Shown here: positions 1 to 7,226 of the stretch, one piece after another
Layout of the letters: every line of letters begins with the position of its first letter
Position numbering within the stretch: the stretch's first letter is position 1
DNA from: Syntrophales bacterium
Lineage (GTDB): Bacteria; Desulfobacterota; Syntrophia; Syntrophales; UBA2210
Direction: 5' to 3'
Length of the DNA: 22,866 bases
Assembly: GCA_023230565.1 (NCBI GenBank)
Contig: JALNXD010000044.1
Location: forward strand, 1 to 22,866
Notes under the pieces: generated by a model
Databases searched by the model: none
Told to the model about the DNA's origin: nothing
What the model saw: only the letters and a program-made list of their open reading frames with translations
Made by a program: the position numbers and the translations under genes

Positions 1-112
1 AAAATAGGCAATTATAAAACAATATTAACGTGTTATATGTAATTAATGAGATTTTTTATCGCAACCCCCGGGCCTAACCAAGAAAAATATTGAGGGGTTG
101 TGCAAAGGTCTC
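1..112. mobile_element. Terminal segment of an insertion sequence (left copy, rest outside window)
   Basis: This segment is the exact reverse complement of positions 22746-22857. Its inner end, read on the minus strand, begins GAGACCTTTGCACAACCCC, which looks like an IS terminal inverted repeat; the rest is AT-rich and non-coding here. At 112/113 it abruptly replaces the last codons of an IS66-type tnpA, supplying a foreign 13-residue tail and a stop. A precise junction inside a gene at one copy and inside hisH at the other is what IS insertion produces. No transposase is visible because the element continues past position 1. The terminus reminds me of IS5-superfamily ends, but I cannot assign the family. 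Confidence 0.75.
1..112. repeat. Left arm of a 112-bp perfect inverted repeat
   Basis: Base-by-base comparison shows that positions 1-112 equal the reverse complement of 22746-22857 with no mismatch. Beyond 112 the sequences diverge at once: the left copy continues with IS66 tnpA sequence and the right copy with hisH sequence. The match reaches the window edge at position 1, so the true repeat may be longer. Confidence 0.95.
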
Positions 113-361
113 GGGATCAAAGCCGCGTTCCACTTCAATGAAAAGATTCGCGCCAATGCCTATGCGAATGCCGGACCCGCCGAATGCGTGCAGTTCGATG
201 AACCCTTTTTCGTGTGGTGCGCCGGTAAGCTTCCGGCGCCATACATAGAAACGGGCGGGATTGATTTGATTCTCTCGGCACCAGGCCAATCCGCTCATCC
301 CGCTTGCCGCCTGCTGTTCAACGATAGCCGACCAGTGGGCAGTGCGTTCTTTTTGTGTCAT
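74..361 (-). pseudogene. tnpA: IS66-family accessory protein TnpA, 3' end replaced by another IS
   Basis: TnpA is the small helix-turn-helix-type accessory protein (IS66 Orf1) needed with TnpB and the TnpC transposase for IS66 movement. The 95-residue frame has the family pattern: an N-terminal segment with W-x-x-xV-x-x-xxASG-x-S and a YC/WCR-E-type core (WCRENQINPARFYVWRRKL, about 27-45), then a C-terminal RIGIGANLFIEVERGFDPET. Residues after FDPET (about 83 on) come from the IS at 1-112, which also provides the TAG stop. Only the last few native residues are lost. The start at 361 has a GGAGG ribosome-binding site at 369-373. Without its partner genes it is a non-functional remnant. Confidence 0.75.
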
Positions 362-515
362 AGGGCGTCCTCCATCAAGAAAATACTTTATGACTGGAGG
401 ATATAATCGGAATTGATTTTAAGTGAAAGATGACTTGGTCGTACGGTTACGTAGGAGCTGACTTCTGGCAACCCTTCCCGACATCTTACGAAGCCGCGCT
501 TTACCGGGCGCACAC
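113..515 (-). mobile_element. Truncated IS66-family element (left end plus most of tnpA)
   Basis: On the minus strand this remnant starts near 515 with GTGTGCGCCCGGTAAAGCG, which resembles the GTAAGCG-type ends of IS66 elements. It runs through a leader of about 150 bases into a tnpA frame at 361, and is cut at 113 by another IS. tnpB, tnpC and the other end are absent. Its left end abuts the T-tract of the atpB terminator, so the element landed immediately downstream of the ATP synthase genes. The outer boundary is inferred from terminus similarity only, because the target duplication partner is outside the window. Confidence 0.6.
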
Positions 516-547
516 AAAAAAGGGGCATTTCGATCCAAAATGCCCCT
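511..547 (-). terminator. Rho-independent terminator after atpB
   Basis: A perfect 10-bp stem (521-530 with 538-547, AGGGGCATTT/AAATGCCCCT) with a 7-base loop is followed on the minus strand by a run of six T residues. It lies 26 bases after the atpB stop codon. It should end the transcript of the atpZIB genes. The IS66 remnant begins directly after the T-run. Confidence 0.85.
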
Positions 548-573
548 GTCTATTTAATTATTTAACAAAAAGG

Positions 574-1227
574 CTAATGTGCCTCTTCCATAGAGGCCGT
601 AATATACATCATTGCGAGAAGGACGAATACGAGCGTTTGTATTAATGACGTAAATATCATCAGAGCAAACATGGGCAGCGGAACCAGAAAAGGCACAAGC
701 AGCAGCAAAATTGCCAGAACCAGATCTTCTCCCATTATATTGCCAAAAAGCCGCACCGACAGTGACAGCGGCCTGGACAGATGACTTACTATTTCAATAG
801 GCATCATCAGTGGCGCCATCCACCACACGGGCCCCAGAAAATGCTTTACATATTTAAATCCGTGCTCCTTGATTCCCACAATGTGTGTCATCAAAAACAC
901 AATTAATGCCATTGAAGCGGTCGTATTCAAATTACTGGTGGGAGATTCGAAGCCTGGAATAATGCCTAAAAGATTCGCAATCATAATAAAGATGGCCAAT
1001 GTTGCGATAAGAGGAAAAAACTTGCGACCTTCCTCTCCCATTGTATCGACAAGAAGGTTATCCAGCCCGCCAAGGAATACTTCCATGATATTCTGAACTC
1101 TGTTGGGGTACAAATCAAGTCTGCGGGTTGCCAAATACGACAGTAAAATCAACAGTAACATTATAAACCATGTATATGTCACGTGAGGCGGGAAATATTT
1201 ATTATCTAAGAACAAAAGCGGATGCAT
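574..1227 (-). CDS. atpB: F0F1 ATP synthase subunit a (AtpB)
   Basis: Subunit a of the membrane F0 sector forms the two half-channels that carry H+ (or Na+) to and from the c-ring. The 217-residue protein has five to six hydrophobic membrane segments. The invariant arginine lies in RPLSLSVRLFGN (Arg159, equivalent to E. coli Arg210), and the C-terminus shows the family pattern QTLVFVLLAMMYI. The length fits the short form seen in many deltaproteobacteria and clostridia. The ATG at 1227 follows GAAGGAGG and AAGGA in the 9-base gap after atpI. atpE (c subunit) would normally follow directly, but a strong terminator does instead. The protein appears complete. Confidence 0.95.
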   Translation of the reverse strand: MHPLLFLDNKYFPPHVTYTWFIMLLLILLSYLATRRLDLYPNRVQNIMEVFLGGLDNLLVDTMGEEGRKFFPLIATLAIFIMIANLLGIIPGFESPTSNLNTTASMALIVFLMTHIVGIKEHGFKYVKHFLGPVWWMAPLMMPIEIVSHLSRPLSLSVRLFGNIMGEDLVLAILLLLVPFLVPLPMFALMIFTSLIQTLVFVLLAMMYITASMEEAH

Positions 1228-1236
1228 TTTCCTTAT

Positions 1237-1626
1237 TCAACCTCCTTCGGGGATTTTTTTTAAACTGTCCATCACTACCGTTACTACTATATTTATGACA
1301 ACGATCGAAAGCCCCACTGTAAGGCCTATCACGTTTGCTTTAAGCTTCGCTATGATAAGAAATAAAATGATTGCAGTAACAAGAAGCCGCAGGTAATAGC
1401 GCATCAGCACTCTTTGGCGCGCCCGGTCAGCAGGTCCCTGAAAGGCCCGCCGCAAGTCCCTGTAAATCCAGTGAAAATTTATTATGCTTACGAGGCCTCC
1501 AAAAAAGATGCCTAGCGTTACAGGAAGGGACGCAAAGGCAAAGCTGATTGAAACAAATAGTGCTAATAACAGCCAGTTTCTGACTTCAATTTTTTTTTGT
1601 AACGGATCCTTTTTTTCGTTTTCCAT
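1237..1626 (-). CDS. atpI: ATP synthase subunit I (AtpI, ATP-synt_I family)
   Basis: A small membrane protein of 129 residues with four predicted transmembrane segments (roughly 17-33, 37-52, 78-94, 100-117). It matches the ATP-synt_I pattern often encoded just before atpB and thought to help c-ring assembly or Mg2+ supply. Its start at 1626 lies inside the end of the preceding atpZ-like gene (41-base overlap, different frame), with AAGG about 11 bases upstream, so translation is probably coupled. The identification rests on size, hydrophobic profile and position before atpB; sequence conservation in this family is low. Confidence 0.8.
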   Translation of the reverse strand: MENEKKDPLQKKIEVRNWLLLALFVSISFAFASLPVTLGIFFGGLVSIINFHWIYRDLRRAFQGPADRARQRVLMRYYLRLLVTAIILFLIIAKLKANVIGLTVGLSIVVINIVVTVVMDSLKKIPEGG

Positions 1627-1903
1627 TTTCTTTTACCTTGCGAGCAGCCTCCTCATCTTCATCAAAAAACCGCTTTATGAACACATAAAAATTCCTGAAG
1701 CCCGCGAGTATTCCAATCACTAAGAAAAGAGCGGTAAAGACATTGTTGCCGGTATTGAATTTCCGGTCAAGATAGTTGCCAATCAGAAGGCACCCAAAGA
1801 TCGCAATGGCCATAGCAATTCCGAGACTGCTGGCGTAGGCCATTTCAAAAAATCTTTTCTTTTTATTATTGTTCATTAATGTCGCGGTCTTTAACACATA
1901 CAT
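1586..1903 (-). CDS. atpZ: AtpZ/AtpI-type small membrane protein (ATPase gene 1)
   Basis: A 105-residue protein with two hydrophobic segments (about 24-44 and 55-75), a GxxxGxxLDRKFNTGN-type link between them and a charged lysine-rich tail. This is the AtpZ (ATPase_gene1) pattern found at the head of F0 operons in deltaproteobacteria and Gram-positives; family members are proposed to form a Mg2+/Ca2+ channel with AtpI. The likely start is the ATG at 1876 (MNNNKKKRFF) rather than 1903, because the preceding residues add nothing recognisable; neither start has a strong ribosome-binding site. Only about 13 bases separate the longer frame from the wbpM stop, so the atp genes may be read from the polysaccharide operon. 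Confidence 0.75.
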   Translation of the reverse strand: MYVLKTATLMNNNKKKRFFEMAYASSLGIAMAIAIFGCLLIGNYLDRKFNTGNNVFTALFLVIGILAGFRNFYVFIKRFFDEDEEAARKVKENGKRKKGSVTKKN

Positions 1904-1916
1904 TTTATCAAGTCAA

Positions 1917-3779
1917 TCATGATTTCTCATTACCCTGAGGTGAATACTCGGGCACAATTTCGCGGAGAAGTTCTTTAATTGCATAACCGTCACTCATTTT
2001 TGCACTCTGGATCAGTTTGTCAATTTGGGAATTGAGATTTTCAAGATCATATGAACGCCCCTTAAGCACCAGTATTTTTTTATGCTGTGTAGGCATTATC
2101 CCTTCTTCGGCAGTGATTAACTCTTCAAATAATTTTTCTCCCGGCCTCAATCCTGTAATTTCAATTGGTATATCTTTATTGGGCTCGTAGCCGTTGAGTC
2201 GAATGAGATCTCGGACTAAATCAATTATTCGCACAGGGTTTCCCATATCCAGTATAAATATTTCGCCGCCTTTACCCATTGCACCGGCCTGAAGTATCAA
2301 CTGAGCAGCTTCGGGAATACTCATAAAATATCTGGTGATTTCAGGGTGTGTAACTGTGACCGGTCCTCCTCTGGATATTTGTTCTTGAAAGAGAGGAATA
2401 GCGGATCCCGAACTGCCGATTACATTTCCGAATCTGACCGCCATAAATTGAGTAGCTTTGTTTCCGTTCATCGATTCAACAAGCATTTCGCCAACACGTT
2501 TTGTCGCCCCCATAATATTTGTCGGTCTTACTGCTTTGTCAGTTGATACAAGGACGAATCTTTCGGCCTGATATTTCAGTGCCATTTCCGCCATGTTTCT
2601 CGTTCCGCGAACATTATTGTACACTGCTTCCCATGGGTTCGTTTCCTGAATGGGAACATGCTTGTATGCCGCCGCATGAAATATGACCTGAGGACGGAAT
2701 TCTCCCACTACTTTTTCTAATGCCGTTATATTTCTTACATCTGTGAGAAAAGACCGGGTTTTTAGAAGACCAAATCTATATCTGCATTCTCTATCGGCCT
2801 GAAAGAGATTGAACTCGCTGAAATCAACAAGCGCAAGAGCTTCCGGATTAAACTGCCCGATCTGGCGCACTAATTCAGAACCTATCGAACCTCCTGCACC
2901 TGTAATAAGCACCCGTTTATTTTGAATATAATTGATCACAATTGATTTATCAAGTCGTACTTCCGCGCGACCGAAAAGATCTTCCAATTTCACTTCTCGC
3001 AGGGAATTTACAGAAATTCTTCCTTCAATAAGTTCACTTATACTTGGCAGAGTCCGAAAACGCTTCCCTGTCTTCTCACAAAGGGACACAATTCTCCTCA
3101 TCTGCGCACCCTTGGCCGAAGGGATTGCAATTATTATTTCATCAAATTCATTTTCCAATCTCTCAAGCTTTTCAACAGTATCGATAACGGTCAACCCGTG
3201 TATCGTTTTGCCCACTTTGTTAATATCATCGTCCAGAAAACCAACGGCCCGGAAATGGGCATCATGGTTTTCCTGTATTTCACGGAGAACTTTTTCACCC
3301 GCATCGCCCGCTCCGATTATCATTAATCTTTTCTGATTCCTGTGCGAATTTTTAAACTGCCACAAGGAAGAAACATGTTCAGCAAAAATGAGACGAATCG
3401 CCAACCTGATTCCGCTTACAAAAAGAAAAGTGAATACGAAATCCAGAATAAATACCGAACGGGAATATCCCTGGAAATGAAAGAGATACAAAATCGCAAT
3501 CATGATCAAAGCTGAGGATAAAAGAGAGGCTTTTAATATATTCTTAAGATCTGAAACACTTGTATATCTCCACATGCCCCTGTATAACCCGAATAAGTAA
3601 AAACAAACAAGTTTGGTCGGAACTATTATCGGAAGACTGTGCCGTATACTGGCCCACTCTGATGAAGGCACAAACCACTCATACCGCAAGAGATACGATA
3701 ATGTATATGAAAAAACTACAATAATGGCATCTACAAGAACCAGTTCATAGAAATGCCGATTAAAAAACAATTTATTCAT
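1917..3779 (-). CDS. wbpM: WbpM/FlaA1-type membrane UDP-GlcNAc 4,6-dehydratase
   Basis: This enzyme converts UDP-GlcNAc to a UDP-4-keto-6-deoxy hexosamine, the entry to QuiNAc, FucNAc or bacillosamine-type sugars. The 620-residue protein has four N-terminal membrane helices (about 12-30, 50-65, 82-100, 110-130), a first Rossmann domain (GAGDAG, 156-161) and a second, catalytic SDR domain (GAGGSIG, 294-300). The catalytic stretch holds Ser412, Asp414, Lys415, Met423 and Lys427. Met in place of the usual SDR Tyr is typical of the long WbpM-type enzymes. The length fits the family. A 241-base gap with a possible promoter lies upstream, and the ATP synthase genes follow almost without a gap. Whether C5 is epimerised cannot be read from the sequence. 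Confidence 0.92.
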   Translation of the reverse strand: MNKLFFNRHFYELVLVDAIIVVFSYTLSYLLRYEWFVPSSEWASIRHSLPIIVPTKLVCFYLFGLYRGMWRYTSVSDLKNILKASLLSSALIMIAILYLFHFQGYSRSVFILDFVFTFLFVSGIRLAIRLIFAEHVSSLWQFKNSHRNQKRLMIIGAGDAGEKVLREIQENHDAHFRAVGFLDDDINKVGKTIHGLTVIDTVEKLERLENEFDEIIIAIPSAKGAQMRRIVSLCEKTGKRFRTLPSISELIEGRISVNSLREVKLEDLFGRAEVRLDKSIVINYIQNKRVLITGAGGSIGSELVRQIGQFNPEALALVDFSEFNLFQADRECRYRFGLLKTRSFLTDVRNITALEKVVGEFRPQVIFHAAAYKHVPIQETNPWEAVYNNVRGTRNMAEMALKYQAERFVLVSTDKAVRPTNIMGATKRVGEMLVESMNGNKATQFMAVRFGNVIGSSGSAIPLFQEQISRGGPVTVTHPEITRYFMSIPEAAQLILQAGAMGKGGEIFILDMGNPVRIIDLVRDLIRLNGYEPNKDIPIEITGLRPGEKLFEELITAEEGIMPTQHKKILVLKGRSYDLENLNSQIDKLIQSAKMSDGYAIKELLREIVPEYSPQGNEKS

Positions 3780-3904
3780 ATTTTTTCTTCTTGCTTATGC
3801 GCGAGTGAAAAAAGAACTCTGAAAGTTGAAGGCATTGCAAAAAGCTGCTGCCCGCTTTCATTTATCGCTGTGGCATATACCTGTGTAGTTCTATTCCTCG
3901 TAAT

Positions 3905-3933
3905 TAGATTACTTTGCATCTGGAACTTTGTAA
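3905..3933 (-). promoter_or_regulatory. Possible sigma70 promoter upstream of wbpM-atpZIB
   Basis: Within the 241-base non-coding gap before wbpM the minus strand has TTTACA (3928-3933), a 17-base spacer and TAATCT (3905-3910). The -35 matches consensus at five of six bases; the -10 keeps the key T, A and final T only. Nothing else is evident in 3780-4020: there is no convincing terminator and no open frame with a ribosome-binding site. The gap is the largest break after the run of packed genes, which fits a separate transcription start. Confidence 0.3.
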
Positions 3934-4020
3934 AGCCATCTCATTTTCTTCGTTTTCGGTCTCTGGGCGAATTCATTAAAGATGATCCTGCAAAAAGTGT
4001 GGAGCTGGTTTTAAATCGCT

Positions 4021-5175
4021 TTACAGAGCTTTTAGCATCCGGCATGCATTATCAATAACATTGTCTTCTTTTGCAAAACAAAAACGTGCAAGGTTTCTTC
4101 CGGTCTCATCATGATAAAAGGCCTCTCCCGGGACTGAAGCAACTTTCGTTTTGTCGAGAAGGTACATAACTTTTTCTTTGCTTGTATTGCCCGGCAACGG
4201 TGATATATCGGCAAGTACATAATAGGCACCACCTGGTATGGACGGTTCCAATCCTGCATCCTTTAATGCACTGCATAGAGCATCACGCTTCTTTTCATAT
4301 TGCACAGACATGTTGAGGTAATATGAATCATCCAGAATAGACAACCCCTCCGCGACTCCCTTCTGCAAAGGCGCCGGTGCGCATACATACACAAGATCAT
4401 TGAAATAACCTATCGTTTGAGCCCATTTTTTATCACAAAGGCAGTATCCGATGCGCCATCCAGTTATACTGAAACATTTTGACACACCCGAAATTGTAAT
4501 TGTCTTTTCGTACATTCCCGCAAGTGTTGCCGGGGCAATATGTTTTGCACCATCATAGACAAAATGCTCATATATTTCATCAGTAAAAACAAAAAGATCG
4601 TACTTGTCTGCAAAGTCAGCAATTATACTGAGCTCATTATAAGTAAATACTTTGCCCGACGGGTTAGATGGCGTATTGACTATTATTCCCTTTGTCCTGG
4701 AAGTTCTTGCCTTTTCGAGATCATCGCAAGTGAAGGTCCAGTCGGGAGGAATCGTTTTTACATACACAGGAGTAGCCTGAGTCGCAATAAGAGTACTTAC
4801 ATGATACCCGTAGTAAGGTTCAAAAACGATCACTTCGTCTTGCGGATTGAGAAGGGCAAGGCAGGCACAATATAATGCACCGGTGGAACCGGAACTTACG
4901 ACAATTTCTGTATCTGCATCATATTTAAGACCGGTAAATCGTTCCTGTTTTATGGCAATGGCTTCTCTTAATTCAGAAATACCATCATAACGGGTATAGC
5001 TGTTGTATCCTTTTTCTATCGCTTCCTGCGCGGCTTTGCGAATAGCTGCAGGAAGCTCCATATCACATACACCCTGCGAAAGATTAATCCCACCTATTTT
5101 GTCACATTCTATGGACATATTTCGGATTTCAGATTGAAGCACCCATTGGCGCCTTCTGCTCAATTCGCGTGTCAT
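4021..5175 (-). CDS. Class I/II PLP aminotransferase (aspartate aminotransferase-like)
   Basis: A fold-type I PLP enzyme of 384 residues. Visible family residues are Asn171 in NTPSNPSGK, Asp199 and Tyr202 in TDEIYEHFVYD, Schiff-base Lys233 in SGVSKCFSITGWRIGY, and Arg241. These put it with the aspartate/aromatic aminotransferases that act on free amino acids, not the DegT-type sugar aminotransferases. The length is normal. Its stop is followed by a 241-base gap and its start lies 2 bases after the DegT gene, so it is the last gene of a packed run with a split transketolase. It could feed an amino or keto acid into sugar decoration, but the substrate cannot be read from the sequence. A start at the first ATG is supported by the spacing. 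Confidence 0.85.
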   Translation of the reverse strand: MTRELSRRRQWVLQSEIRNMSIECDKIGGINLSQGVCDMELPAAIRKAAQEAIEKGYNSYTRYDGISELREAIAIKQERFTGLKYDADTEIVVSSGSTGALYCACLALLNPQDEVIVFEPYYGYHVSTLIATQATPVYVKTIPPDWTFTCDDLEKARTSRTKGIIVNTPSNPSGKVFTYNELSIIADFADKYDLFVFTDEIYEHFVYDGAKHIAPATLAGMYEKTITISGVSKCFSITGWRIGYCLCDKKWAQTIGYFNDLVYVCAPAPLQKGVAEGLSILDDSYYLNMSVQYEKKRDALCSALKDAGLEPSIPGGAYYVLADISPLPGNTSKEKVMYLLDKTKVASVPGEAFYHDETGRNLARFCFAKEDNVIDNACRMLKAL

Positions 5176-5177
5176 TT

Positions 5178-6305
5178 TTACTTTACCGCTCCTGCCTTCC
5201 CAATTTTATAAAATTTCCGTACACACTCAATTACATACTCTACGTGTTCATCTTCTATTTCTGCATTCATCGGCAATGAACACACTTCTCTGCTCAAGGC
5301 TTCTGTCTCGGGGAATCCTGCGTTCCTGAGACCTAACGCTTCATGTTTGTAATAGGGTTTTCTGAACTGAGTGAGTACTTCGATTCCGTGCTCTTTCAAA
5401 AACTCTGAAAACGCATTTCCCTGCCCGGCACGAACTGTATAATTCTGATAGACATGATCCCTTCTCGGGTCATTATAATGCGGAAGCAGAAGATCATCCA
5501 AATCCGACAGTGATTTAAAATATTTCTCTGCTATTTTCTTTCTCCTTTGTATCCATTCGGGTAAATGCTTCAATTTCACATCGAGAAACGCCGCCTGAAT
5601 ATTATCGAGCAAACACGTATATCCGTGCCCGTGATATTCTCCCGTTTCTCTATCTTCACCATTATAACGCATACGAGTTGCAAAAAGAGCGACCTCCGGA
5701 TCATCGGTGGTAATCGCTCCACCATCTCCATATCCGCCCAAGATTTTAAAAGGATAGAAGCTCCAGCATCCCGTAAGCCCCCAGGCCCCCGCCTTTTTAC
5801 CAATCATGCTGGACCCGAGGCTTTGACAGGCATCTTCAATGACTGTCAGTTTATAGGTGTCGGCTATTTCCATAATTCGTACCATATCGGCCATATACCC
5901 GCTCAGATGGACGGGAATGATGCCTTTGGTTTTCGAGGTCAGCACCTTTTCCACTTTTTCGGCATCAATATTGAAATCCGTCCCTACATCGACAAGAACA
6001 GGGGTTGCACCCGCATTCACTACGGCAGAGCAGGTGGCAACAAATGTATGCGCAGGAACAATCACTTCGTCTCCCTGACCAATTCCTGCGGCTCGCAGCG
6101 ACAGGTGCAGCGCATCATATCCGCTATTTAATCCTACCGCATATTTTGTTCCTACAAATCGAGCCAGATTTTTTTCAAACCTTTTGAGCTGCTCTCTGTC
6201 GATCAGATCTCCTTTGCTCATAACCTCGAAATATACAGCATCGAGTTCGCCTTTTATCGTTTCATAATTTTTGCCTGGATCCACAAACTTTACTTTAAAC
6301 CCCAT
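5178..6305 (-). CDS. DegT/DnrJ/EryC1 (WbpE-type) sugar aminotransferase
   Basis: PLP-dependent aminotransferase that places an amino group on a keto group of a nucleotide sugar, usually with glutamate as donor. The 375 residues show the family signatures: GLNSGYDALHL (58-68), VEDACQSLGS (Asp158 binding the PLP ring nitrogen), and WSFYPFKILGGYGDGG with Schiff-base Lys187. The length is typical. The ATG at 6305 overlaps the end of the transketolase C-subunit gene by 11 bases, indicating coupled translation. Candidate acceptors include the 4-keto sugar made by the WbpM homologue or a product of the adjacent transketolase; neither is shown by the sequence. No acetyltransferase is present nearby to acetylate the product. 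Confidence 0.9.
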   Translation of the reverse strand: MGFKVKFVDPGKNYETIKGELDAVYFEVMSKGDLIDREQLKRFEKNLARFVGTKYAVGLNSGYDALHLSLRAAGIGQGDEVIVPAHTFVATCSAVVNAGATPVLVDVGTDFNIDAEKVEKVLTSKTKGIIPVHLSGYMADMVRIMEIADTYKLTVIEDACQSLGSSMIGKKAGAWGLTGCWSFYPFKILGGYGDGGAITTDDPEVALFATRMRYNGEDRETGEYHGHGYTCLLDNIQAAFLDVKLKHLPEWIQRRKKIAEKYFKSLSDLDDLLLPHYNDPRRDHVYQNYTVRAGQGNAFSEFLKEHGIEVLTQFRKPYYKHEALGLRNAGFPETEALSREVCSLPMNAEIEDEHVEYVIECVRKFYKIGKAGAVK

Positions 6306-7224
6306 TCATCACCTCATTATAAATCCGCTCTGCAATCGCATCTGGCGAAAGCCCGTATACAGTTCGCATATGCTCTTGATCACCTACTTCGCAAGAAAAC
6401 GTATCGCCCAAACCAATTCGTATCAGAGGCGGTTTTTTCCCTTTCAGTTCGGCAAGAACTTCCGCAACGGCGCCACCCAATCCTCCAATAATACTGTGTT
6501 CTTCCACAGTGACTATCAATTTCGATGTCTCCGAAAGATAGCGAATCAGTTCGCAATCGAAGGGTTTTAGTGAAGGCACGCTGTACACTGAACCATAAAT
6601 TTTTCTCTCTTTAAGAATTTTGTACGCCTCGATAACATTGCCAAGAATACCGCCGGTCGAAAGAAGCACTGTATCACCCTGCATGATAACTGGAATTGCC
6701 TTGCCTACGGCAAAATCCGGCATTTTATCATGCACGCAGGACTCATTGCCCCGGCCCAATCTTAAATAACATGGACCTGTTATTTGGTAAGCAGCTTTTG
6801 TTGCCAATGATGTTTCTGCCAGATCTCCCGGAGCAAATACAGTAAGATTCGGAAGGGCTCTCATAATCGCCAGATCTTCCGTCGCATGATGGCTTACCCC
6901 AAGAGGCCCGTAACAGAAGCCACCTCCAATGCTTACAATTTTCACATTTGCATTATGATAGCATACGTCATTTCTTATCTGTTCCAGGCATCGAAGGGTC
7001 GGGAAATTGCCTATCGAATACGTAAAAACTGTTTTTCCTTCAAGCGCCATACCTGCGGCAAGACCGGTCATGTTCTGTTCCGATACACCCGCGTTCAGAT
7101 ATTGAAGTGGAAACGTATTCGCGAAGTTTGTTAAAACACCGAAACCCAAATCACCTGTCACAAGCATTACATTTTTGTCCGTGCCTGCAATTTCTGAAAG
7201 AGTTTTTACGAAGGTATCCCGCAT
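6295..7224 (-). CDS. Transketolase-like C-terminal subunit
   Basis: This 309-residue protein carries the pyrimidine-binding and C-terminal domains of a transketolase. The glutamate that activates the thiamine diphosphate aminopyrimidine is in GVSEQNMTGLAAGMAL (Glu49), and the SHHATEDLAIMRALPNL stretch is characteristic. The ATP-free, ThDP-dependent reaction moves a two-carbon ketol unit between sugars. Together with the N-subunit gene, which ends 2 bases before this start, it makes a complete split enzyme of about 583 residues. Split transketolases in polysaccharide clusters are usually paralogues of the central enzyme. The association with aminotransferases argues for making a special sugar rather than pentose phosphate metabolism. 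Confidence 0.88.
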   Translation of the reverse strand: MRDTFVKTLSEIAGTDKNVMLVTGDLGFGVLTNFANTFPLQYLNAGVSEQNMTGLAAGMALEGKTVFTYSIGNFPTLRCLEQIRNDVCYHNANVKIVSIGGGFCYGPLGVSHHATEDLAIMRALPNLTVFAPGDLAETSLATKAAYQITGPCYLRLGRGNESCVHDKMPDFAVGKAIPVIMQGDTVLLSTGGILGNVIEAYKILKERKIYGSVYSVPSLKPFDCELIRYLSETSKLIVTVEEHSIIGGLGGAVAEVLAELKGKKPPLIRIGLGDTFSCEVGDQEHMRTVYGLSPDAIAERIYNEVMNGV

Positions 7225-7226
7225 TG

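Noticed and set aside
98..406. Plus-strand open frame of 102 codons near the left end
   Set aside because: It is antisense to the IS66 tnpA remnant, which has a good ribosome-binding site and family motifs, and the frame crosses the IS junction.
5565..6131. Plus-strand open frame of 188 codons
   Set aside because: It lies wholly antisense to the DegT aminotransferase, which has clear catalytic motifs; the plus-strand translation shows no domain and is a shadow.
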